Of a DNA stretch of 64,000 nucleotides, positions 44,281-51,882 are shown one piece after another. The notes beneath the pieces are model-generated. The model was not told the origin of the DNA and did not search any database. It saw only the letters and a program-made list of their open reading frames with translations. The position numbers and the translations under genes are program-made. Numbering within the stretch: the stretch's first letter is position 1; each line of letters starts with the position of its first letter. The stretch is taken from contig CAKSEH010000001.1 in assembly GCA_934446475.1 (NCBI GenBank), positions 209,591 through 273,590 of the forward strand, in the 5' to 3' direction. This DNA is from an uncultured Eubacteriales bacterium (GTDB lineage Bacteria; Bacillota; Clostridia; Oscillospirales; Acutalibacteraceae).

Positions 44281-44413
44281 TATAACATAACATCTGGGTG
44301 AAAACACAAGGAACGGTTCCGTGTGCTGAAAAATTACTGCGGTTTTATAAATAATCATACCAATTAAAGAATCGTCCTATGATTGTGTAGAATTACGGTA
44401 AAAAATAAAAAAT

Positions 44414-44451
44414 AAAAATCGGCAAACCTCTTCAGAGGTTTGCCGATTTTT
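44414..44451 (-). terminator. Terminator of tRNA-Leu
   Basis: AAAAATCGGCAAACCTC pairs with GAGGTTTGCCGATTTTT around TTCA, one base after the encoded CCA. Confidence 0.92.
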
Positions 44452-44534
44452 GGTGCGAGTGACGAGACTTGAACTCGTACGTCATGGACACACGCCCCTC
44501 AAACGTGCCTGTCTGCCTATTCCAGCACACTCGC
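44451..44534 (-). tRNA. tRNA-Leu (anticodon GAG)
   Basis: 84 nt, class II with a long variable arm, CCA encoded. Acceptor GCGAGTG pairs with CACTCGC; anticodon stem CACGT/GCGTG with loop TTGAGGG, anticodon GAG; T-arm GAGTTCAAGTCTC. Reads CTC/CTT codons. Confidence 0.93.
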
Positions 44535-44555
44535 ATTTATTAAGAGCGCCTGATT

Positions 44556-44584
44556 ATTATATCATCAAGTGCCCTTAATGTCAA
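44556..44584 (-). promoter_or_regulatory. Promoter of tRNA-Leu
   Basis: TTGACA (44584-44579), 17-base spacer, TATAAT (44561-44556) on the minus strand: full consensus. Confidence 0.8.
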
Positions 44585-44629
44585 CAATTATTTTTCTGTT
44601 TTTCGATTTTTTTAAGCTCAGAATGAATA

Positions 44630-46105
44630 CTACTTATTTTTAGCAGTTTTACTCAGGTAGTTCTCATAAGCCTTATCCCATTGTTCGGTGTCTTCCGGTG
44701 TATAATGAACAGGCTCTACCGAATTTGAAACTGTTTTTCTAAGCTCTGCTATATCTTCTATTTCTCCGAGCGCATAAAGAGCAACAGCTATATTACCCAT
44801 AACGGTTGCCTCTGTGGGCCCTGCGAAGACATCAACGCCGCAAGCATCCGCCGTGAGTTTGCAAAGGAGTTTATCCTTTATCCCGCCGCCAAGAATATTT
44901 ATACTGTTATATTTGCGCTTTCCGAGACTTTCAAGGCTTTTAAAAGTGTATTTATATTTCATTGCAAGGCTTTGATAAATACACCGCATTATCTCGCCAC
45001 GTGTTTGCGGAACATATTGCCCTGTTTTCTCACAGTATTCGCAGACTCTTTCGGGAAGGTTTCCTGCTTTCTCAAATGACGGATCGTCAACATCTATAAA
45101 GCATTTAAACGGTTCACTCTCAAGCGCTTCCTTTTCAAGGGTATCAAATCCGACCTCTATCCCCTCTCTGCGCCACTGCCTACGAGATTCCTGAATAAGC
45201 CAGAGACCGATTATGTTTTTAAGAAATCTTGTTCTGCCCGCAAATCCTACCTCATTTGTAAAGTTTGCCTGACAGGCTTCTTTTGAGAGAATGGGGGCAG
45301 GCTGTTCTATTCCGAAAAGGCTCCAGGTCCCGCAACTGATATAGACAAAATCATTATTCAAAGCAGGTGTTGCGGCGACGGCAGATGCCGTATCGTGAGC
45401 GGCAACGGCAATAACCGGCACGCTCTCACAACCGAGTTCTTTGCAAATTTCATCGGAAAGCATTCCGTAAACGCTGCCTGAATTTACAATCGGAGCAAAT
45501 ATTTTTTTCGGCAGACCGAGTCTGTCAATAAGGTCGAAATTCCAGTCTTTGGAATTCGGATCAAGCAGGTTTGTGGTGGAAGCTATGCAGACTTCTTCTT
45601 TTATCTCGCCCGTAAGCATATATGCAAAAAGGTCAGGCATAAGCAAAATCTTATCGGTTCTCTCTAACAGCTCAGGCTCATAACACTTAAGGTACATAAG
45701 CTGATAAACAGTATTAAATCTCATACACTGAGTTCCCGTAAGTGCATAAAGCTCATCCGAGGAAATTATTTCCTTGTGAACCTTTTCGGGAATGCCGTCT
45801 GTCCTTGCGTCCCGATAATTGACGGGATTTGCAAGCAGTTTTCCGTTTTTATCGAGCATACCGAAATCGACGCCCCAGGTATCGATACCTATAGCGTCAA
45901 ATCCGCCCTCGGATATAGCCTTTGTTATTCCTGCCTTTATTTCAAACAACAGGCGAAGAACATCCCAATACATAGTACCGCCGAGTATCACAGGGTCGTT
46001 CGGGAACCTGTGGATTTCACGCATTGATATTTTACCGTCAGACAAAGTTGCAAGCATTGCTCTTCCGCTTGAAGCTCCGAAATCAAACGATAGGATTTTC
46101 TTCAA
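44630..46105 (-). CDS. rhaB: Rhamnulokinase
   Basis: About 491 residues of the FGGY kinase family. FDFGASSGRAMLATL at the N-terminus, RFPNDPVILGGTMYWDVLRL, GIDTWGVDFGMLDKNGKLL with its catalytic Asp, YISCGTWSLFGIEQ and ILGGGIKDKLLCKLTADACG near the end are the rhamnulokinase form. It phosphorylates L-rhamnulose. The frame is open to 46171, but GGGGG precedes a TTG at 46105-46103 by eight bases, and that start gives the normal MKKILSFDFGASSG opening. No rhaA or rhaD is in view. It is separate from the kinase-aldolase fusion at 33.9 kb. Confidence 0.92.
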   Translation of the reverse strand: MKKILSFDFGASSGRAMLATLSDGKISMREIHRFPNDPVILGGTMYWDVLRLLFEIKAGITKAISEGGFDAIGIDTWGVDFGMLDKNGKLLANPVNYRDARTDGIPEKVHKEIISSDELYALTGTQCMRFNTVYQLMYLKCYEPELLERTDKILLMPDLFAYMLTGEIKEEVCIASTTNLLDPNSKDWNFDLIDRLGLPKKIFAPIVNSGSVYGMLSDEICKELGCESVPVIAVAAHDTASAVAATPALNNDFVYISCGTWSLFGIEQPAPILSKEACQANFTNEVGFAGRTRFLKNIIGLWLIQESRRQWRREGIEVGFDTLEKEALESEPFKCFIDVDDPSFEKAGNLPERVCEYCEKTGQYVPQTRGEIMRCIYQSLAMKYKYTFKSLESLGKRKYNSINILGGGIKDKLLCKLTADACGVDVFAGPTEATVMGNIAVALYALGEIEDIAELRKTVSNSVEPVHYTPEDTEQWDKAYENYLSKTAKNK

Positions 46106-46226
46106 TTTAATGACCCCCAAAGCTGTATTTATATTATATAAAATTATATCAAAAATCTCGGTTAAAGTCAATTAACTGTTGTGTAAAAAAGAAAGTTATG
46201 TTATTATTACTTTGTGGGGTGAGATC

Positions 46227-47330
46227 TTGGATATACTTATTCTTTCTTGTAACACGGGAGGCGGTCATAACACTGCTGCCCGCTCAATTAAAAATTATTT
46301 CGAAGAAAAAGGCGAAACCTGTCGCATAGAGGACGCTCTCGCCTTTTGGTCAACCGAAACTTCAAAGCTTATTTCCGGAGGACATATTTTTGTCTACCGC
46401 AATTTGCCCAAGCTTTTCGGAATTTGCTACAGACACGAGGAGATTCGTCCGAAAGATGCGGGGGACTCAATACTTTATAAAGTCGTTTACAACGGTTGCA
46501 AGGGTCTTGCTGCGCATTTAAGAGCACATACTTATGATGCCGTGATTTCCACCCATCCGTTTGCTTCAATGATGCTTACGGAACTTAAGAAGCGTGGTGT
46601 GCCGGTGCCGAGGTCTTACTTTATCATAACCGATTACACCTGCAGTCCCGGGGTTGAAAAAGCGGATTGTGATATTTTTTTCATACCACACGAAAAGCTT
46701 CGTCAGGAATTCAGAGACAGCGGCATAAAAGAAGATAAGATAGTGGCATCGGGAATTCCCATAAAAGAAGAATTCTTTTCAAAAACCACGAAGGACAGAG
46801 CAAAGGCTCTGTTAAAACTTAACGGCAGTAAAAGGACTGTTTTGCTCTCCTGCGGCAGTATGGGGTGCGGACCTATAAAATATCTTGCGGAAAAGCTCCC
46901 CCTTATTATGCCTCGTGATGTTCAGCTTATCGTTATATGCGGCACCAATCGCAGACTTTACAGTCAGCTTATAAGGGCAGGTCTTCCGGAAAGTGTTAAA
47001 ATAACCGGATTCACCTCAAGGATGAGTCTTTATATGGATGCTTCCGACCTTATGATAACAAAGCCGGGCGGACTCACGGTTACCGAAGCAGCCGCAAAAA
47101 GACTTCCTATGATTTTTATAAATGCCGTTCCCGGATGTGAAACACGAAATCTTGAATTTTTTGTTTCTAATTCCCTTGCGGATACGAGGAACTCACCCGA
47201 TGAACTTGCAGCGCTTGTTTGCGATTACTTAAATGACAGTGCAAAACTTCAAAGACTCAAAGACAGACTTGAAGAAGAATTTAATTTAACGCCGCTTAAA
47301 ACAATCTACGGAAAAATATCCGAAAAATAA
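46227..47330 (+). CDS. MGDG-synthase-type glycosyltransferase (family GT28)
   Basis: About 367 residues. The N-terminal LILSCNTGGGHNTAARSIKNYF is the opening of monogalactosyl/diglucosyl-diacylglycerol synthases, followed by IITDYTCSPGVEKADCDIFFIP and the C-terminal UDP-sugar site DLMITKPGGLTVTEAAAKRLPM. It transfers a sugar to diacylglycerol or a similar lipid at the inner membrane face. I place the start at TTG 46227-46229 with GGGGTGAG upstream; an upstream ATG (46179) would add unusual residues. It is divergent from rhamnulokinase. Confidence 0.85.
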   Translation: MDILILSCNTGGGHNTAARSIKNYFEEKGETCRIEDALAFWSTETSKLISGGHIFVYRNLPKLFGICYRHEEIRPKDAGDSILYKVVYNGCKGLAAHLRAHTYDAVISTHPFASMMLTELKKRGVPVPRSYFIITDYTCSPGVEKADCDIFFIPHEKLRQEFRDSGIKEDKIVASGIPIKEEFFSKTTKDRAKALLKLNGSKRTVLLSCGSMGCGPIKYLAEKLPLIMPRDVQLIVICGTNRRLYSQLIRAGLPESVKITGFTSRMSLYMDASDLMITKPGGLTVTEAAAKRLPMIFINAVPGCETRNLEFFVSNSLADTRNSPDELAALVCDYLNDSAKLQRLKDRLEEEFNLTPLKTIYGKISEK

Positions 47331-47334
47331 AATC

Positions 47335-47358
47335 AGCCTGTGCTTACAAGCACAGGCT
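47335..47358. terminator. Bidirectional terminator
   Basis: AGCCTGTGCTT pairs with AAGCACAGGCT between two convergent genes; T runs are present on both sides. Confidence 0.85.
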
Positions 47359-47369
47359 TTAACTTTTGA

Positions 47370-48761
47370 TTAAAACTTTACTTTTTCGGCTATATACGAC
47401 TTAAGCTCACTTATCGGAATGCGAATCTGTGACATTGTATCACGGTCACGAACCGTAACGCAGTTGTCATTTTCCGAATCAAAGTCATAAGTTATGCAAA
47501 GCGGAGTGCCTATTTCATCCTGCCTGCGATAACGCTTTCCGATAGAACCGGCATCGTCGAAGTCTACCATAAAGTCTTTTGAAAGTTCGTCCTTTATATC
47601 AAGGGCCTTTTCGGAAAGTTTCTTTGAAAGGGGAAGAACCGCCGCCTTAAAGGGGGCAAGCGCAGGATGCAATCTTAAAACGACCCTTTTATCTCCCTTT
47701 TCGTCTGTTTCCTCATCATAAGCGTTGCAAAGGAATGCAAGCGTTACTCTGTCTGCACCGAGAGAAGGCTCAATAACATAAGGAATAAATTTCTCGTTTG
47801 TTTCGGGATCAAAATACTCCATAGCCTCTCCCGAATGCTTTGAGTGCTGAGTGAGATCATAGTCGGTGCGGTCCGCAACGCCCCAAAGTTCACCCCAGCC
47901 GAAGGGGAACATAAATTCAAAGTCGGTAGTAGCCTTTGAATAGAAGCAGAGCTCATCCTTATCGTGGTCACGCAGTCTGAGCGACTCCTCTTTTATGCCG
48001 AGATTTAACAACCAATCACGGCAGAAGGAACGCCAATAATCAAACCATTCAAGATCGGTACCCGGCTTGCAGAAGAACTCAAGTTCCATCTGTTCAAATT
48101 CACGGATACGGAAAATAAAGTTTCCGGGGGTTATTTCGTTTCTGAAAGATTTACCTATCTGTCCCACGCCGAAAGGAAGTTTTTTTCTCGTTGTGCGCTG
48201 AATGTTTTTGAAGTTTACAAATATACCCTGCGCTGTTTCGGGGCGGAGATATAAAGTTGACGTACTGTCCTCCGTAACGCCCTGAAATGTCTTAAACATA
48301 AGATTAAACTTTCTTATATCGGTAAAATCGTGAGAGCCGCAGGAGGGGCAGGCGATTTTATGTTCACGGATATACTCCGCCATTTCACTGTCATTCATAG
48401 CTGCGGGATTATCCGAAAGACCGTTTTGCGCAACATAATCTTCAATAAGCTTATCCGCTCTGTGGCGTGTTTTGCACTGGCGGCAGTCCATAAGAGGATC
48501 GGAAAATCCGCCCAAATGACCCGAAGCCACCCAGGTTTCGGAATTCATAAGTATAGCGCTGTCAAGCCCGACATTATACCTGTTTTCCTGAACAAATTTC
48601 TTCCACCAGGCACGCTTTACGTTATTTTTCAGTTCAACACCTAAAGGGCCGTAATCCCAAGCATTTGCAAGGCCGCCGTATATTTCGCTTCCCGGGTATA
48701 CAAAGCCTCTGCCCTTAGCAAGATTTACTACCATTTCCATAGTTTTCTGAGAATTATCCAT
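47370..48761 (-). CDS. glyQS: Glycyl-tRNA synthetase, single-chain (GlyQS)
   Basis: 463 residues of the eukaryote-like alpha2 form of the enzyme. Motif 2 is present in SFRNEITPGNFIFRIREFEQ, motif 3 in PSLGADRVTLAFLCNAY, and the N-terminal LAKGRGFVYPGSEIYGGLAN is specific for this form. Zinc-binding CRQCKTRHRAD and CPSCGSHDF are seen at about 91-101 and 136-144. It charges tRNA-Gly. I looked for a T-box upstream and saw none. Confidence 0.97.
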   Translation of the reverse strand: MDNSQKTMEMVVNLAKGRGFVYPGSEIYGGLANAWDYGPLGVELKNNVKRAWWKKFVQENRYNVGLDSAILMNSETWVASGHLGGFSDPLMDCRQCKTRHRADKLIEDYVAQNGLSDNPAAMNDSEMAEYIREHKIACPSCGSHDFTDIRKFNLMFKTFQGVTEDSTSTLYLRPETAQGIFVNFKNIQRTTRKKLPFGVGQIGKSFRNEITPGNFIFRIREFEQMELEFFCKPGTDLEWFDYWRSFCRDWLLNLGIKEESLRLRDHDKDELCFYSKATTDFEFMFPFGWGELWGVADRTDYDLTQHSKHSGEAMEYFDPETNEKFIPYVIEPSLGADRVTLAFLCNAYDEETDEKGDKRVVLRLHPALAPFKAAVLPLSKKLSEKALDIKDELSKDFMVDFDDAGSIGKRYRRQDEIGTPLCITYDFDSENDNCVTVRDRDTMSQIRIPISELKSYIAEKVKF

Positions 48762-48795
48762 TTTACAAAAATCCCTCCGGTTAATATCTTATATA

Positions 48796-48824
48796 ATAAT
48801 AATCAAATCTGCGCAAAAAGTCAA
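48796..48824 (-). promoter_or_regulatory. Promoter of glyQS
   Basis: TTGACT (48824-48819), 17-base spacer, TATTAT (48801-48796) on the minus strand. Confidence 0.65.
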
Positions 48825-48909
48825 TCAAAAAAAGCCGAAAGTGTATATTCCGCTTAAAAAAATGTAAAATCAAGTCGTAATCGGAAAGACGAATTACTTG
48901 ACGGAATAC

Positions 48910-48938
48910 TTGACATATTCCGGCTTATAGTTTATACT
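48910..48938 (+). promoter_or_regulatory. Promoter upstream of the MITE-like repeat
   Basis: TTGACA (48910-48915), 17-base spacer, TATACT (48933-48938). Transcription would begin about 10 bases before the repeat and read through it into the gene at 49188. Confidence 0.75.
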
Positions 48939-48955
48939 CTTATAGTAGGTCGATG

Positions 48956-49169
48956 ATAATGATTATAGAATGTCGAAACACCAAAAATTGTTTCGACAAG
49001 CCGATTTTATCGGCCTTAAGCAAAATTAAATTTCCACAATTTTAATTTTGCCTATATTCATTGCAATGGATATTGACAAATTTTCAAAGAAAATTTGTGA
49101 CCAAATCAAAGATTTGGTGTCGAAACAGTGTGGTTTTACACTATTTCGACTTTCAATAGCCATTATGAT
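48956..49169 (+). mobile_element. Dispersed MITE-like repeat, copy B (complete)
   Basis: The first 123 bp match copy A at 21495-21617. Copy B continues with three more hairpins (CAAATTTTC/GAAAATTTG, ACCAAATC/GATTTGGT, GTCGAAACAGTGT/ACACTATTTCGAC). Its right end, read in reverse complement (ATAATGGCTATTGAAAGTCGAAATA), mirrors the left end (ATAATGATTATAGAATGTCGAAACA), an imperfect terminal inverted repeat of about 25 bp. ATGAT at 48953-48957 and 49165-49169 may be a 5-bp target duplication. No reading frame inside. Confidence 0.8.
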
Positions 49170-49187
49170 AACAACGGAGGTAATTAT

Positions 49188-49457
49188 ATGGATAACGGTA
49201 AGATTCAGCTTCATAATATTGACTTTGAGAAGTTTATAAAAGCCATTGATTCCTGCAAGGGCGACGTTTATCTTGAAACCGATGAAGGAGATGTTTTAAA
49301 CCTTAAATCAAAGCTTTGCCAGATGATAGGTCTTTCGACCATTCTTGCAAACACGGAGGTTTCCGAGGCTACTGTTCGCTGCACAAACCCTGACGACGAA
49401 ACTATGCTTTTCAGGTTGAATTTATACGGTGAAATGCCGGAAAACGAAGGAAAATAA
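49188..49457 (+). CDS. Small conserved-type protein, function unknown
   Basis: 89 residues from ATG 49188 (MDNGKIQLHNIDFEKFIKAI), which has ACGGAGG nine bases before it; an upstream ATG at 49128 lies in the repeat and is unlikely. The protein is acidic, mixed alpha/beta, with no signal peptide or known motif. It reads like a cytosolic regulator or adaptor, but I do not assign a role. A second small gene follows after 23 bp. Its promoter lies on the far side of the repeat element. Confidence 0.7.
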   Translation: MDNGKIQLHNIDFEKFIKAIDSCKGDVYLETDEGDVLNLKSKLCQMIGLSTILANTEVSEATVRCTNPDDETMLFRLNLYGEMPENEGK

Positions 49458-49480
49458 TCAAATCGGAGGCAGATTTTTAA

Positions 49481-49765
49481 ATGGCAGAAACCAATTTTTT
49501 AACCTACAAGGGCAAGCCGCTTGTAAGAAAAGGTAAGGAAATATATTACGGAGATATGTCCGAAAGATATGTAGTAAGGTTTGAAATTCTTTCTTCTGCA
49601 AAGGAAGGAAAGCTTGAAATAGCAGATAAAGTTGCCGTCTGGCTTATCAGAAATGATACAGACGCTCCATTAAAGGAACGCATTTCAAAAGAAAGCGTTA
49701 AAAACAACCTTTTTGACGCATTGGATCTCGGATTTACCTGGCTTGAAAGAGCCCTTAAGGATTAA
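49481..49765 (+). CDS. Small protein, function unknown, paired with the gene before
   Basis: 94 residues. Acidic/basic balanced, beta-rich in the first half (LTYKGKPLVRKGKEIYYGD, VVRFEILSSAKEG) and helical at the end. No recognised family. ATCGGAGG lies seven to eight bases before ATG 49481. Short spacing to the gene before it and a terminator afterwards make the two a bicistronic unit. Confidence 0.7.
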   Translation: MAETNFLTYKGKPLVRKGKEIYYGDMSERYVVRFEILSSAKEGKLEIADKVAVWLIRNDTDAPLKERISKESVKNNLFDALDLGFTWLERALKD

Positions 49766-49798
49766 ATGTGATTTTAATAGAATTAAAGGTTTATTAAG

Positions 49799-49832
49799 CG
49801 GTCGGGCCCTTTACGGGTCTGACCGCTTTTAA
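49799..49832 (+). terminator. Terminator of the two small genes
   Basis: GCGGTCGGGCCC pairs with GGGTCTGACCGC, followed by TTTTAAATTT. Confidence 0.85.
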
Positions 49833-49863
49833 ATTTACCGAGCCTAACACACTAAGTTTAAAA

Positions 49864-49904
49864 AATTCCCTGCGTAAGATTTTTACGCAGGGAATTTTGA
49901 TCAG
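49864..49904 (-). terminator. Terminator after ruvX
   Basis: AAAATTCCCTGCGTAA pairs with TTACGCAGGGAATTTT in a perfect palindrome, facing the preceding terminator. Confidence 0.85.
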
Positions 49905-49939
49905 GCAATTCAATTTTTGTACTCTGATTTAATTGTATA

Positions 49940-50362
49940 TTATATTTTTTTATTTTTCCTTGACGCAAGGTATCCTTCAAGAATAACTGTTGCAGCTACA
50001 GCATCGACGGTCTCTTTTCTCTTTTTACCGTGTCTGTCATTCATAGTAAGAATATTATGTGCAACAACCGTTGTACAGCGTTCATCCCATAAAACAGTTT
50101 TTATATTTGATTTGCTTTCTATCTCTTCGGCAGCCTGCCTGCAGGCATTTGCCCTTTCGCCCTCACTGCCGTCCATATTCTTAGGGTGACCCATAACAAT
50201 AAGCTCTGCCCCATATTCCCTTGCAAGCAGAATTATCTTATCTATAAGCCTTGCATAGTTATATTCTTTTATTACCGTTTTCGGAAAAGCAAGGCTCTCG
50301 CCTGCGTCGCAAAGGGCTATTCCCGTTCTTGCAAGTCCTAAATCAACCGACATTATTATCAT
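49940..50362 (-). CDS. ruvX: Holliday junction resolvase-like RuvX/YqgF
   Basis: 140 residues. IMSVDLGLARTGIALCD gives the first catalytic Asp of the RNase H fold, LIVMGHPKNMDGSEGERA the GxP motif, VLWDERCTTVVA the Glu and VDAVAATVILEGYL the last Asp. The family takes part in pre-16S rRNA processing and recombination. It overlaps the stop of the phosphatase gene upstream by 4 bp, so the two are translated together. Confidence 0.93.
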   Translation of the reverse strand: MIIMSVDLGLARTGIALCDAGESLAFPKTVIKEYNYARLIDKIILLAREYGAELIVMGHPKNMDGSEGERANACRQAAEEIESKSNIKTVLWDERCTTVVAHNILTMNDRHGKKRKETVDAVAATVILEGYLASRKNKKI

Positions 50363-51027
50363 TTGCTTTCCGCCTTAAAAGCCGATGACAGTCTACTGCG
50401 TTTTGGAATAAGCTCGGTCGGAAGATGGGATGAATCGTATTTATAAACAAGTTTTGCGTTCATATCATCATCAAACTCGATAAGTGTCACCGCTGTGTTA
50501 TCTGCCCAACCGGTATCTTTAAGCCTTGTTATATCTCCGTAAAGCAACCTGCAAACCAGACATCTTATAACTCCGCCGTGGCTTGCCGCCGCAATAGTTT
50601 TACCTTTATTCAGATTTGCAAGGTTTAAAACCGTTTTCCATATTCTGTCGTAAGCTTCCCGCATAGGTTCTCCCTTTTCGGGTGCAAAATCTTCAGGATG
50701 CTCGTCCCATATTTCGGCGAGAGAGGAATGCTCTGCAAAAACTTCGGCAAACGGTCTGCCGTCAATAACTCCGCCGTCAACCTCGGCAAGTCCCTGCTCC
50801 TTTATTACGGAAAGTCCCTTTCCGAACGATACCGACTGTGCGGTTTTATACGCCCTTATAAGAGGACTTGAGTAAACAGCGTCAAGCTTTATATTCTCAA
50901 ATCTCTTTTTAAGAAATTCAAGCTGCTTTGAGCCTGTTTCACTTATATCACAGTCTGTCCTTCCCTGAAAAATTCTTTTCACATTTCCCTGCGCCTCGCA
51001 GTGGCGAATAACATAAATCCTTGTCAT
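50359..51027 (-). CDS. Histidine phosphatase family protein (phosphoglycerate-mutase-like)
   Basis: 222 residues. The phosphohistidine motif is IRHCEAQGN (residues 7-15; the usual RHGE is RHCE), with the second catalytic site in AASHGGVIRCL and the substituted EVDGGVIDG between. Such proteins act as phosphoglycerate mutase, alpha-ribazole or sugar phosphatases; the substrate cannot be told. The Gly to Cys change in RHGE is common in the clostridial branch. It follows the deacetylase by 15 bp. Confidence 0.85.
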   Translation of the reverse strand: MTRIYVIRHCEAQGNVKRIFQGRTDCDISETGSKQLEFLKKRFENIKLDAVYSSPLIRAYKTAQSVSFGKGLSVIKEQGLAEVDGGVIDGRPFAEVFAEHSSLAEIWDEHPEDFAPEKGEPMREAYDRIWKTVLNLANLNKGKTIAAASHGGVIRCLVCRLLYGDITRLKDTGWADNTAVTLIEFDDDMNAKLVYKYDSSHLPTELIPKRSRLSSAFKAESK

Positions 51028-51042
51028 ATAATCTCCGTTTGA

Positions 51043-51870
51043 TCAGTAAATGGGTGAACCCTGAGCATAAAGTTCTCCGGCGTTACCGCCATTTCTTCTC
51101 TTTAAAAGCTCGGTTACGGTAACGCATTCAAATCCGTCTGCTTTAAGCTTATCAATAAGCAAACCTATCCCGTTTAAAATGTCCTGATTATCCCTCGGGT
51201 GAATAAGAAGCACCGAACCGTTTGAAACCACATTGCCTTCAAAGACACCGGCTATTCGCTCTTCGGGGGTTGCGGTCTGGTCGGCGTGGTCGTTAAATCC
51301 GTAATTCGACCAGTTGACTATGCGCCAGTCTCTCTTTTGAGCCTCGGAAGCGATAATATCGCTCGTTCCGCCGCCGGGTCCCCTATACAGGGTTATTGTG
51401 TAACCGGGCGAGATGCCGTCAATGATAGGCTGGACCTTATCAAAATTATCGCTTACAAACTGCTGCGGAGAATTTCTCTGAACATTATGAGCGTAAGAAT
51501 GATAACCTACGGCGTGTCCCTCATCTATTGCCCTTTTTACGATCTCCGGATACTTCTCCATATTTTCACCGATGAAGAAAAAGGTTGCTTTTGCATCCTT
51601 TTGCTTTAATATATCAAGAAGCTGGGGGTTTGTCTGCTGAGGTCCGTCGTCAAACGTAAGCGCAACCATTTTTCTCTTCCAAAGGGTTCTGTCTGCTGCA
51701 GGCTTTGCCGAGGATGCGGATGACGTTGAAGGCTGAATTACGGACGACGTATCTTCGGAAGATGTTTTCTTACTGCTTTCGGATTTACCGCTCTCCTTTG
51801 ATGAACCGCAACCACAGATGCCCACGGCAAGCAAAATCGCACATATAAGAGAGACTGTTTTTTTTATCAT
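51043..51870 (-). CDS. Polysaccharide deacetylase lipoprotein (NodB family)
   Basis: 275 residues. The lipobox LAVGICGC puts a lipidated Cys at about residue 21; a Ser-rich linker follows to about 60. The NodB domain carries ALTFDDGPQQTNPQLLDIL (metal and base Asp), HAVGYHSYAHN (the HxxxH pair), and LYRGPGGGTSD. It removes acetyl groups from peptidoglycan or another glycan on the cell surface. It follows the GH36 gene by 12 bp and ends the carbohydrate run before the phosphatase and ruvX. Start ATG with AAGGGG. Confidence 0.9.
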   Translation of the reverse strand: MIKKTVSLICAILLAVGICGCGSSKESGKSESSKKTSSEDTSSVIQPSTSSASSAKPAADRTLWKRKMVALTFDDGPQQTNPQLLDILKQKDAKATFFFIGENMEKYPEIVKRAIDEGHAVGYHSYAHNVQRNSPQQFVSDNFDKVQPIIDGISPGYTITLYRGPGGGTSDIIASEAQKRDWRIVNWSNYGFNDHADQTATPEERIAGVFEGNVVSNGSVLLIHPRDNQDILNGIGLLIDKLKADGFECVTVTELLKRRNGGNAGELYAQGSPIY

Positions 51871-51882
51871 ATTAATGACCCC

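Noticed and set aside
48762..48909. T-box leader before glyQS
   Set aside because: No T-box sequence (GGGTGG) or specifier stem was seen in the 150 bases upstream of glyQS.
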